Part shown: positions 62,994 through 64,000 of the stretch, piece by piece | How the letters are laid out: every line of letters starts with the position of its first letter | Numbering within the stretch: position 1 is the stretch's first letter | Assembly: GCF_021403115.1 (NCBI RefSeq) | Contig: NZ_JAJSSH010000001.1 | Location: 186,001-250,000, forward strand | Reading direction: 5' to 3' | Length of the DNA: 64,000 nucleotides | From: Sphingobium sufflavum | GTDB taxonomy: Bacteria; Pseudomonadota; Alphaproteobacteria; Sphingomonadales; Sphingomonadaceae | Made by a program: the position numbers and the translations under genes | The notes under the pieces: generated by a model | Databases searched by the model: none | What the model was told of the DNA's origin: nothing | Seen by the model: only the letters and a program-made list of their open reading frames with translations

Positions 62994-63665
62994 ATGATCC
63001 ATATTTCGATCTACGACATGGACCGCACCATTACGAGACGCGGAACCTATGCCGCTTTCCTGACCCATATGGCGCTGGCGACCGCGCCGTGGCGGCTGCT
63101 GCTGCTGCCCTTCGTGGGGCTGGTCATGCTGGCCTATGTGCTGAAAGGGATCGACCGGCGACAGGCCAAGGAATGGAACCAGTGGCTGATGATGGGCCAC
63201 AGGGTCAGCCGGGATGCGATCCAGGCCCATGTCGAACGCTATGCCGACCGGGTGATCGCCCGCAACATCCGGCCGGGCGCGCTGGCGCAGATCGCGGCGG
63301 ACCGGGCGGAGGGCGCGGTGCTGGTGATCGCATCGGCCTCCTACCGCCTCTATGTCGAGCCGATCGCGCGGCGGCTGGGCTTCGACCATGTGATCGCGAC
63401 CGACCATATGACGCAGGGCAGCAATTATCTGCGCGCGCGGATCGCGGGCGAGAATTGCTATGACAGCGCGAAATTGCGCATGATCGAGGCGTGGATGATC
63501 CGCGAGGGCTTCGTGCGCGACGGTTGCTTCGTGCGCGCCTATTCCGACCATGTGTCGGACGCGCCGATGCTGGACTATGCCGACGAGGCATATGCGGCGA
63601 ACCCGCATGCGCCATTGCGGAAGCTGGCGGCGGAGCGGGGCTGGCCGGTGGTGGAGTGGGGGTGA
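62994..63665 (+). CDS. HAD-superfamily phosphatase, subfamily IB
   Basis: A 223-residue phosphatase-like protein. Motif I is ISIYDMDRTITRRG (DxDxT), motif II IASASYRLYVEPIARRLG, motif III lysine in AKLRMIEAW, and motif IV in YSDHVSDAPML. An inserted hydrophobic cap (LLLLPFVGLVMLAYVL) suggests membrane contact, as in the phosphatidylglycerophosphatase/serine-phosphatase-like IB group. It is divergent from mlaE, so a lipid-head-group phosphatase is conceivable. Confidence 0.9.
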   Translation: MIHISIYDMDRTITRRGTYAAFLTHMALATAPWRLLLLPFVGLVMLAYVLKGIDRRQAKEWNQWLMMGHRVSRDAIQAHVERYADRVIARNIRPGALAQIAADRAEGAVLVIASASYRLYVEPIARRLGFDHVIATDHMTQGSNYLRARIAGENCYDSAKLRMIEAWMIREGFVRDGCFVRAYSDHVSDAPMLDYADEAYAANPHAPLRKLAAERGWPVVEWG

Positions 63666-63759
63666 GCGGAGTCGCTGCACGCACATGACCGGTGTACTAT
63701 CGGGGTGACTTCTCCCGCACCTTTCGCTTACCAGAGAACAGCAAGGGGGAATCGCCGGA

Positions 63760-64000
63760 ATGAAGAAAGCATCTGTCCTCGCTGTGATCCTGCGCCTGCT
63801 CTATTCGATCATCGTCGCGATATTCGTCATGATCGTAGGCGCGATACTCTCTGCCGCCCTTGTCTATTGCTATGAGGCGGCGCCGATTTTCCTGTGGCTG
63901 TTCTTCGTTGCGTGCGCCGGGGTGGCATTTGTGTCGCTCAGCACCCCCCTAATGTGGCTGGAGGGGGACCGCAGGCTTCCGATCCTGATCCTGTTATTCT
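63760..64000 (+). CDS. Hypothetical membrane protein, 3'-truncated
   Basis: The first 80 codons of a frame that runs off the window. It has two hydrophobic segments (SIIVAIFVMIVGAILSAALV, then FLWLFFVACAGVAFVSL) and a third beginning at the edge. AAGGGGGA lies nine bases ahead of the ATG. No family recognised. Confidence 0.6.
   Translation, partial: MKKASVLAVILRLLYSIIVAIFVMIVGAILSAALVYCYEAAPIFLWLFFVACAGVAFVSLSTPLMWLEGDRRLPILILLF

Noticed and set aside
60907..62994. Apparent 695-residue fusion of an upstream segment with the MlaF ATPase
   Set aside because: The upstream part is an out-of-frame reading of mlaE; the ATPase starts at 61791.

Overview
The window is high-GC, tightly packed chromosomal DNA with no phage, plasmid, IS or CRISPR content. 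Everything points to an alphaproteobacterium of the sphingomonad type (Sphingobium/Sphingomonas-like). The evidence is two large TonB-dependent receptors, a Coq7-type quinone hydroxylase, an alphaproteobacterial cytochrome bc1 chaperone next to a DUF177 protein, a large-form isocitrate lyase beside a ScfR/RamB-like regulator, a SUF operon headed by an Rrf2 regulator, and STAS-MlaE lipid-transport genes. This assignment comes from gene content, not from a marker gene. No tRNA or rRNA gene was recognised.

Layout. 1-2.4 kb: tail of a CtpA-type protease, then dsbB, coq7 and a secreted protein, all overlapping or close. 2.5-6.6 kb: a small membrane protein, a ScfR/RamB-like regulator, and divergent aceA with a 56-residue protein behind it; the shared promoter region holds a perfect 16-bp palindrome. 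6.9-13 kb: prolyl oligopeptidase, MFS exporter, guaA and a GST, with structured repeats behind guaA. 13-17 kb: TonB receptor and dinB. 17.5-19.2 kb: DUF177, cytochrome chaperone and divergent bamE. 19.5-24.5 kb: a TetR-controlled EmrAB/OprM-like efflux operon. 25-30.6 kb: a LuxR-type two-component pair divergent from a second TonB receptor. 30.6-36 kb: YjbQ, malic enzyme, a 48-residue membrane peptide and a glyoxalase cluster. 36-40.7 kb: acyl-CoA ligase, gamma-glutamyltransferase and pyrD. 41-43.2 kb: AraC regulator, then azoR divergent from an HxlR regulator. 43.3-49.3 kb: an eight-gene SUF iron-sulfur operon with every junction overlapping; it contains an unrecognised 131-residue gene between sufB and sufC. 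49.5-54.4 kb: GAF protein, GST, then engB, yidC, yidD, rnpA and rpmH. 54.5-59 kb: NAD-dependent epimerase-like protein, pepN and an alpha/beta hydrolase. 59.3-62.9 kb: a four-gene MCE/Mla-type lipid ABC transporter. 63-64 kb: HAD phosphatase and the start of a membrane protein.

How the genes work together. Several units show a regulator facing its likely target across a shared promoter with visible inverted or repeated sites: ScfR-like/aceA, TetR/efflux, HxlR/azoR and the kinase pair/TonB receptor. The SUF regulator lies inside its own operon, downstream of two inverted repeats. RNA-level control is suggested in two places. A promoter is followed at once by an intrinsic terminator ahead of the AraC gene, and a terminator-like hairpin sits in the rpmH leader.

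I found no single new defence or mobile system. The best candidates for something undescribed are the extra gene in the suf operon, the promoter-terminator element at 40.93-41.0 kb, and the hairpin repeats behind guaA.
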